A program made the position numbers and the translations under genes. Shown piece by piece: positions 1 to 13,700 of a stretch of DNA of 64,000 bases. Location: positions 4,046,952 through 4,110,951 of the forward strand of contig CAJNOP010000004.1 of NCBI GenBank assembly GCA_905250075.1, read 5' to 3'. Numbering within the stretch: the first letter of the stretch is position 1; every line of letters begins with the position of its first letter. The notes beneath the pieces are model-generated. The model did no database searches. It was not told where the DNA came from and saw nothing but the letters and a program-made list of their open reading frames with translations. This DNA is from Rotaria sp. Silwood1. Lineage: Eukaryota > Rotifera > Eurotatoria > Philodinida > Philodinidae.

Positions 1-3000
1 AATAAGTAAACAGAATTAATTATAAATAATAGAAGTAAGTCCACAATTTTTTATATTATATTCTAAATGGTTTAAAATGATCAATTTCATCAGTTCATTT
101 ATTTATCTCATTAAAGGTAACAACATAAACAAATAATTATATACATCATTGAAAAAACATTCAGATAAATATTTCATACAGTTCTTATAAGAATTATATT
201 CAGATTTCTCTTGAAAAGTTACAAATACAAAGAAGCAAAAGTACGCAAAGTATGATATTTTCTGAGCAATATCATTCTTGAGTGATGTCATTTCACAGAA
301 TAAAAATGCCAATCTATTTGATTCCAAAACTTTCCTAGAGTTAACCTTATTGAAGCAAATGCCTTTTTAGTTACCTTAGATGCTCTGAAAACTAAGCTCT
401 GAAATATATTGTGAATGAAACTTATTGTTTAAAGAACTAGCATTCACGTATCTGATAGAGAATAGATGAAGATTTTGATCATATTCATGCCAATATAAAA
501 ATTCTGCTAATTCAAAATATTTCTCATAAATACATGATATGTTGAGTAGAGCTCGTTTTAGACTAGAAGATATCTTCACTCAGTTTTTTTTGAACATGTT
601 TAGGGTGTCGAAAAAATTAACTTTCTCATCGTTGGCGACATGTGTAAGTATATGAATATACAGATGTAGTGGCAAAATAGAAATGGTTGTCTCCGAAAAT
701 TGAAACATCTGAAAAGCAATTAGTTTTAAAGAAAAGATACTTTATAGAAATCTAATCATCTTGAAAATTCCACCACACATGTAGCTGGTTGTACGAAGTC
801 TGTACTGCATTTTTTCTGGCATAATGTTAGAAAACTATTCGCTAATTAAAGTGACAAGAAATTTATTTAGTTCTGAGCTAACATTTTGACATATATGTAT
901 GCTAAAAAGAATTAGCTTAAAACAATAAGCCTTATAAATAATAGCACTCGAATATGATAGATAATCATATCTTGTGTTGTCTGACATTGCCCATTTAATT
1001 TCCTGTTCTATAGACAAATGTTGAACTCATGTACTCTGGACAATGATTTTGCCTTCTTTTCTTACATAATCATTAACTAAAACATATTATGTTAATTATC
1101 TTGAAGACACTTGATCAATAATAATACCTGAACAATTATATATAAGTTAGAAATTATTATATTTTCAAAATGACGAGAATTAGAAGATTTTATCCTTTCA
1201 TTCATTATAATTAAAATTTCATAGGATGGTAAGTTCCTGTTTCTATGACATTCAACAGAAATGACTATGAGAAGAATTTCACGGAAATTTAATTTATTAT
1301 TTTGACAAATACGCGCAGAAATTTTATTTTAATATGAAACGAATATAGAAATATAGTTTATACATTTGGACGTCGATTGGGCTAGATGGGATTGTGGGTA
1401 CAAAATTGCAATGTGTGTTATGTGAAGAGAAGAACCGTATCTACACCGTTATACTAGTTTTTTTTTTCTCATTTGCATAATTGTGGCCTAGCTAATAGTT
1501 TACTATAAATGTGTTTTAGAACTGAAAGAGTAATAAAAATAACTACCTTATAGCGCTATTCATCAATGCTAATATTCAAGTTATTTAATGAAGCATATGC
1601 AAATAGCTAACAGTAATAAGATGAATAGCATGACACAAATCAACTCAATCTTAAAGATAGACACTTCTTTTCTATATACTTCATATAATAAAATCAATTT
1701 TTCAACATGAGCCAGCGCGAAACGAAGAGTTGTACCTGTTTCAATGAAATGTGTAAAAATAAATTAGAGCTGTACATACTCGACACTTAATCTGCAGCAT
1801 CGTAGCAATATTCTCTAGCTTGTATTACTCATTAAATAATGATGTGCAGAAATTGAAATTTATCATAAACTCTTTAATGCAATGTTATGATTATCCTTCT
1901 ATTATTTATTACCAATGATTATAATACGTTCAAATAAGTTCGAATATTTATATACATAAAAAAAAAAGAAATATCTATAATCCAATGTTACATGAAATGT
2001 CTTTTTTTTGTATGAGTAAACTTAATTGATTTACAAGATTATGGTTCTAGGCATTTAAAATTAAGAATATAGAGATTTATTTAATGAGATTTAATGAACA
2101 CGTAAATTTCATCAAGACTCAATTGATTTCATCTTAGACTGACAAGATCAAGATATATTTAGACAAAAACATATTCTCACTCAGATATTTGATAAATACA
2201 AGAGGTGATTCAATATACATATCAGTGATTTATTTAATGAAACTAATCTTTTCGTAATATAAAACTTAATTTTTATGTTTATAAAAAAGAATGATTTTGA
2301 ATATGCTACAGTTATCTAATAAAGTTTAGTTTATATATGTAATGTTATAACCATATTGGTTTTTATTCTTAAGATTTTTATTGTTCACTTCAAATAATGA
2401 TTGAATATAGTAAATAGAAATTCATTTTATCATGTATATAAATCTTATACAGTCATAAATAGTAGTATATTGATTTAGATTTATAAAGATAACATAGAAA
2501 TAAATATAATTAGTTATTTTACCGCTATTTCTATTGCAAAAAAAAAAGAAACACAATTAATATGACATTATTCAAATAATATGATTTTCGTTAATCATAA
2601 TCATATGTTCAAAGTCACACTTTGACTCTTAGCATTTATTACATCACATTCTCAAATATGCAGCATGAATCAATCAATCAAACCATTGAATAATTTAATA
2701 ACCATGATCGTCACTTCTCAAGGCATACTACTACTCTTCAGTTAATTTGAATCTTAATGCGTCAGTGCCCTTTTTCGTTATGCTACGAAGTCACTTGTAC
2801 CATAGTTACGAGATGATAACTATGTTACAGACGGAAAGACACAAGTGAATTCTCGTTTCAAGACTTGATCTTTTCAATATAAAGAAAAAAAAGAAAGATC
2901 TCTTGCTTTTTCTTGTTGATTTATTTAACGATGATGTTTATCATTGTAAAGACAATAAAAAAAACGTAATATTAACATTTTATTATTTTCAATCGTAACA

Positions 3001-3668
3001 ATAATAAAATCTTTATTAAAATTTATAAAATTCTTGTGCATTGTTGTTTTTTTTTTATTACTTTTATTATTAAAACAGTTGAAAAATTAATTTCATTTTT
3101 TTGTTTCATTCTGTATTCTCATAAAATCGACATTGATTTGACCTTTTCATTTCAATAAATGTTTGTTATGAAATAGTAGGAGTCCATTCATTCTTTCATG
3201 ATACGCATCGATGCTAACACAAAATAGAACATCGTCATCGATAAGAAGAATGTCTATCTACATTTAGTAACTATGCATGTGTAGTATGTGTTCATTCTTT
3301 ACTTTTACTTTCTTTTTTTTTTTTTTTCTGTGCTCTATAGAATATAGTTACTCTTGCTCCTCTTCTATTCTTTGAGCGTCATCATGTTCAGTAGTGCTCA
3401 ACCATCATAGTTTCTACTCGTGTTTGTTCGCGCCCATCTCTTAAAAGAACGAGAAAAAGAATAAAAAAAAAAAAAACGAGAAGAAAGTTTACTTCTTTTT
3501 TCTTACTCTCTCTCTCTCTCTTTTTCTTTCTCCTCATCATGGCATCAATGAATGGTACCTTACATTTATATAGCAATAGTAATCTTTTTGTATTGATACT
3601 ATTACTAACGAATAGAACAAGTGCATGATCAACATTTCAGTACAACGAAAGTGAATACTATTATTATT
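1..3668. other. Gene-poor A+T-rich flank
   Basis: No gene can be supported here. Between about 100 and 1020 several 60-75 codon open stretches lie on the minus strand in different frames. They cannot be joined by good splice sites and I recognise no domain, so they are either chance ORFs in A+T-rich DNA or a heavily decayed gene. Simple poly-T and poly-A runs and a (CT)n tract near 3505-3535 are present. Confidence 0.6.
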
Positions 3669-3912
3669 ATGGACAAATCATCGTCAACATCATTATCAAA
3701 AATAATTAATAGTAAAATTTCATCACCGAAGCATTTCTCATTTAATCATTCTTCAATGTTCTTCAGTACAAAATATGAACCATCAGGTAAATAGAAAAAA
3801 AAAAGAATTGTTCAGTGAATTCAAATCTATTTTAAATGTCTTTCATTGAAATGAATTATATATTATATTAATTCCAGATGACATTCGAAATCACTTGGGA
3901 TTTGAAAAATAA
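3669..3912 (+). CDS. Possible two-exon microprotein or leader exon
   Basis: Exon 3669-3786 opens with ATG and encodes a Ser/Lys-rich peptide. It ends in a good donor (CAG|GTAAAT) in phase 1. An acceptor (TTCCAG) at 3877 continues the frame (AspAspIleArgAsn...) to a TAA at 3910-3912, giving a product of about 50 residues. No signal peptide, membrane segment or family is recognised. It lies about 850 bp upstream of the RhoGEF on the same strand and could instead be an upstream or alternative leader exon of that gene. I tested the acceptors at the start of the RhoGEF exon and none keeps this phase. Codon use resembles the other genes here, but the short length makes this uncertain. Confidence 0.3.
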
Positions 3913-4756
3913 AAAAGATCTGATTTTGTCAGTTAATTATCATATCAAGAGACAGATCAAGGAAGAATTGTTCATTAAGAATAATAAGTTAGGACAGATA
4001 ATTAACTGAAAAGAATTTCTATTCAACAAAGAAAAAAGAACGAAATTAAGAATATATATATATATAAACTGAAATACAAATGATGATTATGAAACTACTA
4101 TTTTTTTTATATTGCAATGTTAGGTTAATCGTAAAAAGATGAAGATTACATTTGACGTAGAAATCGTTTGTACTTAAAGTATTTCTTTTTTTTTCTTTGA
4201 ATATACATTAAAGCCAATTGATAAAAGAATTTCTTTTTTTTTTTTTTATTGATAAACGATTCAAGAATAAGAAATAAGAAATACTCTTGAGTGATGTATG
4301 TGATGATGCCGCTGAATATTATGTAATAGAAAGGAAATTGAACAAAAAGTTAAATATTGAATGTAGTAAGTCATATAGTGTTTCTGGTTAATCGGTAAAA
4401 TATTAAGAAAAATTCTTGAATAGATTTCTTTTTTTTTTCCTGTCAGTTCGTTTCCTTCAACGCTTCTCATACTAACAGTTGTTTCTATTGTTCTTTCTCC
4501 GTTTCTTTTTTCTTCATTTGCTCATTCCACAGACGGCCACGTATGACACCATCTATGAATGAATTAACCACTAAAGCCATAACCATACTCCTGGAGAGTA
4601 ACAACAAGTTTCAACGCACATAAGCACATATACGTTTCTTTGCTTGAGTCTCTTTTCACATTATGTATGGCAGTTCTTATAGCGACATTTACATAGTCTC
4701 TTTTTTTTCTTTTTTTTTTTTTCCTTTTCCTAATATGGTTGTTTTATGATGAGTGC
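3913..4756. other. Upstream region of the RhoGEF gene
   Basis: Non-coding, with poly-T tracts at about 4226-4248, 4428-4438 and 4700-4722, the last immediately upstream of the first RhoGEF ATG. I could not define a TATA box or start site. The minus-strand open frame at 4261-4470 looks like chance. Confidence 0.5.
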
Positions 4757-7700
4757 ATGCACCAGCTGTATGCATTTCAGACATTGTTCTATTTGATATC
4801 GTATGCAAACTTTATTTCCAACATTGTTTATAAAATGATACAACATAAAAATATCGATGATTTATCTGAAAGATCCATAATAACAAATGATAAAAATCAA
4901 AGTCAAAGAAAATATTCATTTACTCAATTATCAATTGTACGAGAAGAAGATAATAATCAAACAATGATCAATCAACAATATGAAAATGATAAACAAAGTG
5001 ATATATCTGATTTTGATATTATTGAATTCAATCATAATGATATCAAGGAAATAAATAAGGGTATTTAATTACAATTGATTTAATAGAGAAAAAAATAAAT
5101 AAATAAATGAAAGTCATTGTGTTGTTTTTTTTTTATTCATATTAAAAAGTGAATAATTATCTCGTTTTAATCTTTTGAGTCATCATTCGTTCTCGTGTCC
5201 TTTTATAATCCATATCATGATAGACATTGTTCATTGCACGTACTGTACGTAATTACTCGCGTGGTAATGTCGACTTGACTATCGTACATACATAGATACC
5301 CGTCTCCGTCTTTTTTTTTTTTTGTATTTATTTTCCTATGTAAACATCCTGAATACATTGAGACAGACAGTATAAAAGTTTAGTTTGATGAGAATAGAAA
5401 GAGTTCATATGACTTACCTATTATGAATTTATATAAACGTTATGAATTGTTAGATTTTTATTTAAGTTTAGGTAAATTAATTTTTACTTTTCTTGTTTTT
5501 TTTTTTTTTTTAATTCTATTTCAATAGAACATGTTTGTCAAGAAACATCATTAAGTGTTTTATCAACAGCTGATTTACTTCGTGAAAGACTTGCTTTTAT
5601 AACAGGTGGTACATGTAATAAATCTCCAATTCTAACATTTCCAGATAATCCACAAATTGAATTAACACAAGATAAATATAAAAAACTTGTTTCATATTTA
5701 ACACAAGTACCAAGGTAGATGAAAATATGACTGTAGTTAAAAGATAGACAAAACACAACAATAAATCTTGTTTGATTCGTTTTTTTTTTTTTTTATTAGT
5801 GAAAATGAACGTCAACTTGGTTTTGTTATTATTATTGATCGTCGATCAGATCGATGGATGGCTGTCAAATCTATAATGGCTTATATTGAGGTGAAATAAA
5901 TATCTTTGTTTTTTTTTCAGTTTTTAAGAGTGATTTAATTAAGATTTTTTTATAAATTAAACGTTAAGAAGTTTTTGAATATTATACTCGTATCAATTAT
6001 GTTTGAAATAAAAATGAGATAATCAGATTTTTATAATAATATCAAGAATAAAGATAAGAATGTAAAACGAATTATAAAACTTTGTTAGGTTTGATAACAT
6101 TTTTTTTTTTTACATAAGTCTTAATCCGAAACTAATGAATAAATCTTTGCACTATTATTAATTCTTTCCTAATTGCTTTTTTTTTGTTGATAGGAAACAT
6201 TGAACATTTATTTCATATATGTTATTTTTTAGTAGAAAACATTTTCGAGCGTAGTTAATCAACAATGATTGATTTCGAAAAAAGAAAGATTTAAAATTTT
6301 ATTGAAGGATTGACATAACATTGTTTTAACAAACTATGTCATATTACATTCTGATCATCTTTTCAATCAAAAATGATAATATGACCTACATAATTGCTTT
6401 TTATTGCATAGAAAAAAATTCTCGAGATAATTGTTTTTTTTTTTATAGTTACTGTAACAGATGTTGTACGTAACGAACATTATGACTTCTATTGATTGCA
6501 TCTTCATTTTTCTATTCTATAAAAAGATATTCTAATATGTATGCACAGTATGAAATAACTATATTTTTAGTACTATAATATCTATTACCAAGAAAAAAAT
6601 ATTTATATCTAAAAACATTTGATACTAATTTAATTCAAACTGTGTCAAATATCAAATTCCTTTTTTTTTAAATTAAAAGAAAAATAGAAATTGTTTAACG
6701 ATTAAATGTATATTTTTGATATTGAATTTTAAGGATTATTTTCCTTATTCAATTCAATGTATTTATCTTCTTCGACCAAATTCATGGATGCAACGAGCAT
6801 TATCTCGTATAACTATTTTAAATGAAATAACTTGTTCACATCGTGTATGTTTAATTAAATAAATTAATATTTTAATTTAATTTATTTTTCCTTTTCTTTT
6901 CTTTTTTTTTGCATTTAGTTGATTGTTTGTCGAACATTAGCTGAACTTCATGAATATTTAGATGCAAGTCAATTATCAAAAGATTTAGGTGGTCTAATCG
7001 ATTTTCGTCTATTTGAATGGATTGAACGACGAGCAGTAACTAGAGAAGATTAATATTTAAAATATAAGTCTCAATTTTCTTGTTGTTGTTGTTTTTTTTT
7101 TTTTATTTTAATAGGCAATTGAAAAATTAACTCAATCGATACATGAATTAAGTGAAATGTTACTTGTTTTTATCAAACAATGTGATGAAATCGAATTTCC
7201 TAATGCTGTTGAATCAACACAACAATTACTTATACAACATTCAACACAAAAAAATGAACTTGAACAAGAATTACGAAGAATAAAAACGTATGAAGTTGTA
7301 TTGTCTTTTTTTTTTATTTTCTATTATTTCTTTTAGTTATTTTTTCATTTTTCTTAGTAAATATATTAAGATTATTTGACATATGACTGAACTTACATTT
7401 TTCTTATTTCAACAAGTGCTATTCATCATTCTTTCGAGTCTATAGCCTGCGTAGACATCTGAAGTATTTATTGTATGCTTGATGTGTACATATGCAAAGA
7501 AAGAGAAAGACATTAAAAGAAGAAGAAGGAAAAAGGTACATGTATTATAGACTCTTCGTCGATGTTCCTCTTTGCATCTCTGTTTCTTTTGCCAGTGATA
7601 AGATGACTGAGTTTAAGTGATGACGATGATGATCATCATCATCATTTATCTACATTAGTCTATTGACTTTATACATACTTTTGTTTCATTTTGTCTTTCT

Positions 7701-10700
7701 ATATACATTCTAGGTGGGGTCATTCACTCCTATGCATTATTCGTCAACAGCATAAACCATCTTCATCATTTCATAATAATTCAATTGACGAGAATAATGA
7801 TATTCAAAATCTAATATTATCACCCGATCAAGCTGCACACGCTCGTGCTTGTGCTAAGTAAGTGTGTCGAATAATATAATTATTATTATTTGCATATAAA
7901 AAAAAAATGAAAGAAAGAAATATGATGACATTTTTGTGTTGATATTGTTGTCGTTGTTATTTTTCATCATTTATCTTATTGTAATTGCTTTTCTTTTTTT
8001 TTTACAATAAGAATTTTATTTTCTAGTGCATTGACACATGTTGATAATAGTGAATCTGTACTTTTACAATTTTGGACATTACATGAGTCACGTTTAAATC
8101 GTTGTCTTGCTTTGCGTCGTTTTGAACAACGTTTTAAAGAACTTCAATCGAATTTTATTCAATTATATAATGACATAATTCAATTACCTGATCTAAATAC
8201 AAGTTTACTTTTATTTGAATGTTATCGAACTGATAATAGTAATACTCGAGAAGAAATTGATCAAACATTGACTCAAGTTGATGACCTTTCACAACGTGCA
8301 CAAGTAATAATATCATTCAGTGTTATTCTACGATGTTTATATGTATGTATGTATTTATCTAGACGATGATCAGTCACGCAACCCTACTAGCCAATGATGG
8401 CCTTGATTTGATTATGGAACAACAGAAACAAAAATCAACAGCTTATGGTATTGATTCCATTGAACCTAAATGTCAAGAACTAGAAGAAATGAAGAAAAAA
8501 TTGACTGAGCAAATTGATGAAAAACGACATAATCTAAAATTATTACGGACATACATTGATAAGCTTGAATTAGTAAATAAAAACAAAACTCTTGACTTTG
8601 CTTTCTTTATTAATGAATTTTTTTCTCATATTAATGTTTAGATAAATGATTGGTGTACACGTGGTAAAGATATGTTAGCAATGCATCCAATTCATTTATC
8701 AAATGATAAAGCTATTCGTTCACTTAGTGAACTTGAATATTTTCTTGGAGATTTGTCAACGATAAATTTAGATGAATTACAACATACATTAACACCTGAA
8801 CCGCTTCGTGTAAGATTTTAATAAAAAATTCAATATCATTGAATATTCAAATAGACTAAGTGACATTTTCCATTTCAGTGAACATTTAAAAATGTAAAGA
8901 GAATTTTTTTCAAGTTTTTATGAGCTATTTGTGTCTGATGATTAAATAGAATCTTTGAATGAATAATTTTCATTAGAATTTTATGAGAATGACTGTTACA
9001 TTTAGTGACCGTCGGATTGATATCGAGATTCGAGTTCGAAAATTTTGAACTCGATGAGCGATAGTTATATTTTAAGTCTGCAAATTAATTCTATTTGAAA
9101 CAACAATAAAGAATAAAAATAATAAATAGAATCGACTATAACTACACACAAAAACATAAATTTATTAAAAATAATTTTTTGTTAATATAATTAATATTTT
9201 TAGTCAATGATTATTCAAGTCTTCAATCGTGTTAATGATGTTCGAGATTTATGTGAAAAACGATGTGAACAATTACGTCGTTTAGCTGTACCCATAAATC
9301 GACCTGTACAACGTGTTCATCCATTACCATTACAACAAAATGAATCTCTTAATCTTATTAGTACGACAACATCTATTTTACAACAACAACTTAATGAATA
9401 TTATCCTTCGTCGGATATTGAACATAATCTTTCATCATCATCGTCATCATCATCAAATAATAATAATAATATTATATATAGTGAAGGTACTATGGCTCAT
9501 AATGCAAAAATGGATAAAAAACAAAGGTAAAAATAAGTTTAAAAAAAAAATGAAAATAATTTATTTTGTTCTTTATTTTTCTTTTTTTGAAGACATGTTG
9601 TTACTGAACTTTTAGCTACTGAACAAGTTTATGTTGAAGAATTACGTACAGTAATCGAAGTACTTATTTAGTCTTTGTTGAATAAAATTTGTATAAACAA
9701 ATATTTTGTAACCATAGGGTTATATGCTTAAATTTGATGAACCAGAACGATATCGTTATTTGCCTCCGGCAATAATACAAAATAAATCAATTCTTTTTTC
9801 TAATCTACCTGATATTTATGCATTTCATGCAACGTAAATATACTTATAGTTTTATTTTTCATATAAGATAAAGAAATAATTTAGATCATTTCTTCGTGAT
9901 CTTCAACAAATCTATGATGATTCATCATTAACACATGCATGCTCAATTGGTAGTGCTATTGCAGCATGTTTTATTAAACGAGTAAGTTCATATTAAGACA
10001 TAATGTTTCTCTAATCCAAAACAATAAAATCAGATACAAAAAAAAACGACTTATTTACAAAACTTATAGTCAATGATAAAGTACGAATGGGAAAGAAATC
10101 TTCGCTTAACAATTAAAACAACCAATCTAAAATTATGAATCTTTACTAAACAATAATATAATGTAATACTAACGCTCAATTTAGCAATAAGGATTTACAA
10201 AGTATCGAAAAAAGTTAAAATTTAGTATATAAAAAATCGCATATATTTGCACAATAAATTAACACTGACAAGAAAGTGTTACCAAATGTCAATTCTCTTT
10301 CGAGTCAAGCCTATGTAGGTTCTAATGGATTCTCAACAGTCTATGGTTCTAGTTTATTTTTGCTGAGATTTTTAACGTTTACAGCAATTTCTAGCACAAT
10401 ATTCTGATCACCTTCAAAGGTACTTAAAAAATTGTTTTTCGAATTTCAATTTGAAACTTTTTACAGAGATAAGTGTCTATGATACTAGTTTATTATAATA
10501 ATATTTTTTCTTATACTCATATCTACGAATAGAAAAGACTAAGAAATTTGAAATATTCAGAATAAACTAGTCTCATGAAGACCTTTTTCTGTGTGAAATC
10601 GGCCAGAACCGCAAAGTCTTTTCAAACTATCTACAATATATTATGATCCATTTATTTTACATAGTGTTTTGCTTGAAAAAGCATGGACACGTGGAAAGAT

Positions 10701-13700
10701 TCCATCGTCAGTCCATTGCCTCGTTTGTATTTTTGAACTGAATAACTTCATATTTTTTTTTTTTTTATAATAATGAATCGTTTGTTGGACTTCCTCTATT
10801 GTTCATGATAATGAATGAATGACATGCAGGATGCAATAAATATCTAAAGCCTATAATTTCTTAACTTTATATTTTTAGAAATCAAATTTCAAATTATACG
10901 AAAAATATGTTCTTAATAAATCTCAATCAGATCGTGTTTGGGAACAATTTTGTTCTGGACATTCATTTTTTACAGTACATTTATAAACAAACTTTTTCAT
11001 TTTTTTTATTTCATTAAAAAATCATATAAAATAATTTAGAAAATTCAACAATCACTTGGTCATCGTCTTCCATTAGATTCATATTTATTAAAACCAATTC
11101 AACGAATAGCACAATATCAACTTTTACTTAAAGTAAATTTTTATTAAAAATATTTCATTTATTTAATATTTCTTTATTAAAAGGAAATGATTAAATATAC
11201 ACGTGATGAACAAGAACGTTTACATTTACAAGAAGCTCTTCGTGTTATGCTTAATATATTATGTAATTTAAATGATGTTATGCATTCAACACAAATTGTT
11301 GGTTATTCTGTATGTAGTAACAACAAGAAAAAAAAAACAATCATTACGATTTGTTGTTTTTTTATAATAATAAATATTTATTTGTGTAGGACAATTTAAA
11401 TACATTAGGTCGAGTACGTTTACGTGGTGAAAATTGTTTAATATCTAAAGAAAAACGTCGTGGAACAGTTTATACACGAACAAAAACAAGTACAAGAGAT
11501 ATATTTTTATTTGAAAAAGATATATTATTATGTAAGAAAAAAGATGAAGGAAATGGAAAATCTATTCAATATCAATATAAAGAAATTATTAAAGTAAAAA
11601 TAAAAAGCTTTTTATTCTTTTTCTTTTTCTTCTTCTAAAGTTTCGTTTAGATTGTTGATATTGCTGTATGTACACATCCAAAAAATGATCGAAATAAATT
11701 TGAACTTGTACTCAAAGATTGGTCATATATTATTCAAGTATGTTATTGATTTTTTAAAAAAGGTGGAGTTTTTTTTTGTATGTCAAATATGTTTGATTTA
11801 GCTTCCAAATATATCTTCAAATGGTGAAAAAGCTGAAGAAATGAGTTTACATTGGATTGATACTATTAAAAGTTGTGTTACACAACAAGCAGAACAACGT
11901 CGAGGTTTGTTTAAGAATGATTTTTTAAATCAAAATTGCTTTTATTATTTTCACTGTAGAGTCTTCGCGAGTACTAGTAGAAGGTTATACTTGAGAGTTA
12001 CTAATATTTCAATATTACAGAAAACTTTTAAAGAAATGACTTATTAAAAATAACAACAAAATGTTTCTAAAGGAAGTCACGTACGAATAATGATGAAATA
12101 AAAATCAATTATAGAATTTGCAGAAGTTCAACAATGAGGGAATAGAAACTGAATGAAAGTTCGACATTTAAGTACACAGTTATAGCTGGTCTAGTTATTT
12201 AATAGATAATGAATTTGTATACATGACAAAAGTTTCTTGTATTGTTTAGATGTCTTCGTTTGGAGACTAATTATTTCTATCAAAAACTTGATTCTCATCA
12301 ACTGTTTATATCATATTCATTAACTTCAATGCCCATTCACTATCGTATATATTTAAAATAAAGTGTGAAATCCTTCGTTCTCTCAGTTATATTGTACACA
12401 AACAAAAGTACTAGTATTTCCAAACTGATAGGAAATATTCTGAATATTTGACGTTTCTCGAGCGCCTGGAATTCCACTAATTGGCGAAACTTTGAAGTCC
12501 ATTTGTAGAACGCTTTCTAACTTTCAAAATTTCTCCGAAATTTTTCAATATTTTTTGATAACGATTGAATTTCAAGTCTAAAGGATGATACTATTTTATT
12601 CATTAATTTTTACATTTTAGATTGGTTAAGAGTAGACTATGGATGATAAATCCGAAGATTCAAATTTGAGCATAAATGTGATTGAAGGAGAACAAAAAAT
12701 TATATTAGCAACAATTTCTATACCGATAGGAACAACATCAGCTGCTTCTTTATGAAAGAAAGGAGAAGGGCGTTTTCTAGTTAACTTAGAAAGAATAATT
12801 TGGTTACATGAAATGAAGAGTGATTCTACTCAAGTTCGGTGGCCATTATTATGGCAGAATAGCTTTAAGAAAATACATGTAAATAGTAACTTTCATGAAA
12901 CATATATAAAATTATTTGCATCGATTGCTTTGCCTATATATTATGTTTTTCAAAAATGCATAATTAACTTCTTAATAGCTTTATTTGAAAAATTTTACGG
13001 CCATTGCTAAGTTTCTATCGCATGCTAGAACAAAATCGAGAGCTATTGCTTATTATATCCTTGATCTATAATTTACACATAAGACAGTCAATGAAGTGTT
13101 TGAAGAACATTTTTATTTCACATTATTCGATGCTTCAAATAAAATAAATCTTTCATTTGTCAGTGTACTCATTGGTGTAGGTAAAGAGAAGAACATTACC
13201 CACACCCACACTCTCATGTATTAAAACGATATTTAGTCGCATGAATCATTTATAGTAGGATTATTACAACCGAATGAATATTGAATTAGTTGCAGCTGAG
13301 TTATAAATTAAAAAGAATGCTAATATTCTTTGTGTCTATTTTTATAGATTTATTTTTGTCTTAACAATATTTATTAGAAGTAATAACAGAAATAGAAAAA
13401 TATGATGAAAAGAACTGTATTTTTGATAAATGACGATTGAGTTTAACTTTTTAGTATGAGAGTTTTGAATTATACATGTATATTGATGCTCTATTTTGTT
13501 TTTCTTTCTTCGTTTACGTATCTAAATGTTAGATGATTGCTTTCCTAATTTATGAAAGATAAATTTCGATTGTCAGCTCTTTAATCTGGCATCACTGATA
13601 AGTACCGGAAAATTTCCCAGACGTCGAATGCATTTAATCGAACTGGCTTACAAAGGAACATATCCAGCTGTCGGACACTGTTCGAGTTAATATTATGGTT

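Noticed and set aside
100-1020. Chain of minus-strand ORFs suggesting a gene at the window start
   Set aside because: Frames change with stops between them, several begin at TTG, and no splice sites or domain could be found.
9015-9055. Perfect TCGAGTTC...GAACTCGA stem inside a RhoGEF intron
   Set aside because: An 8-bp stem in isolation, with no terminator, tRNA or element context.
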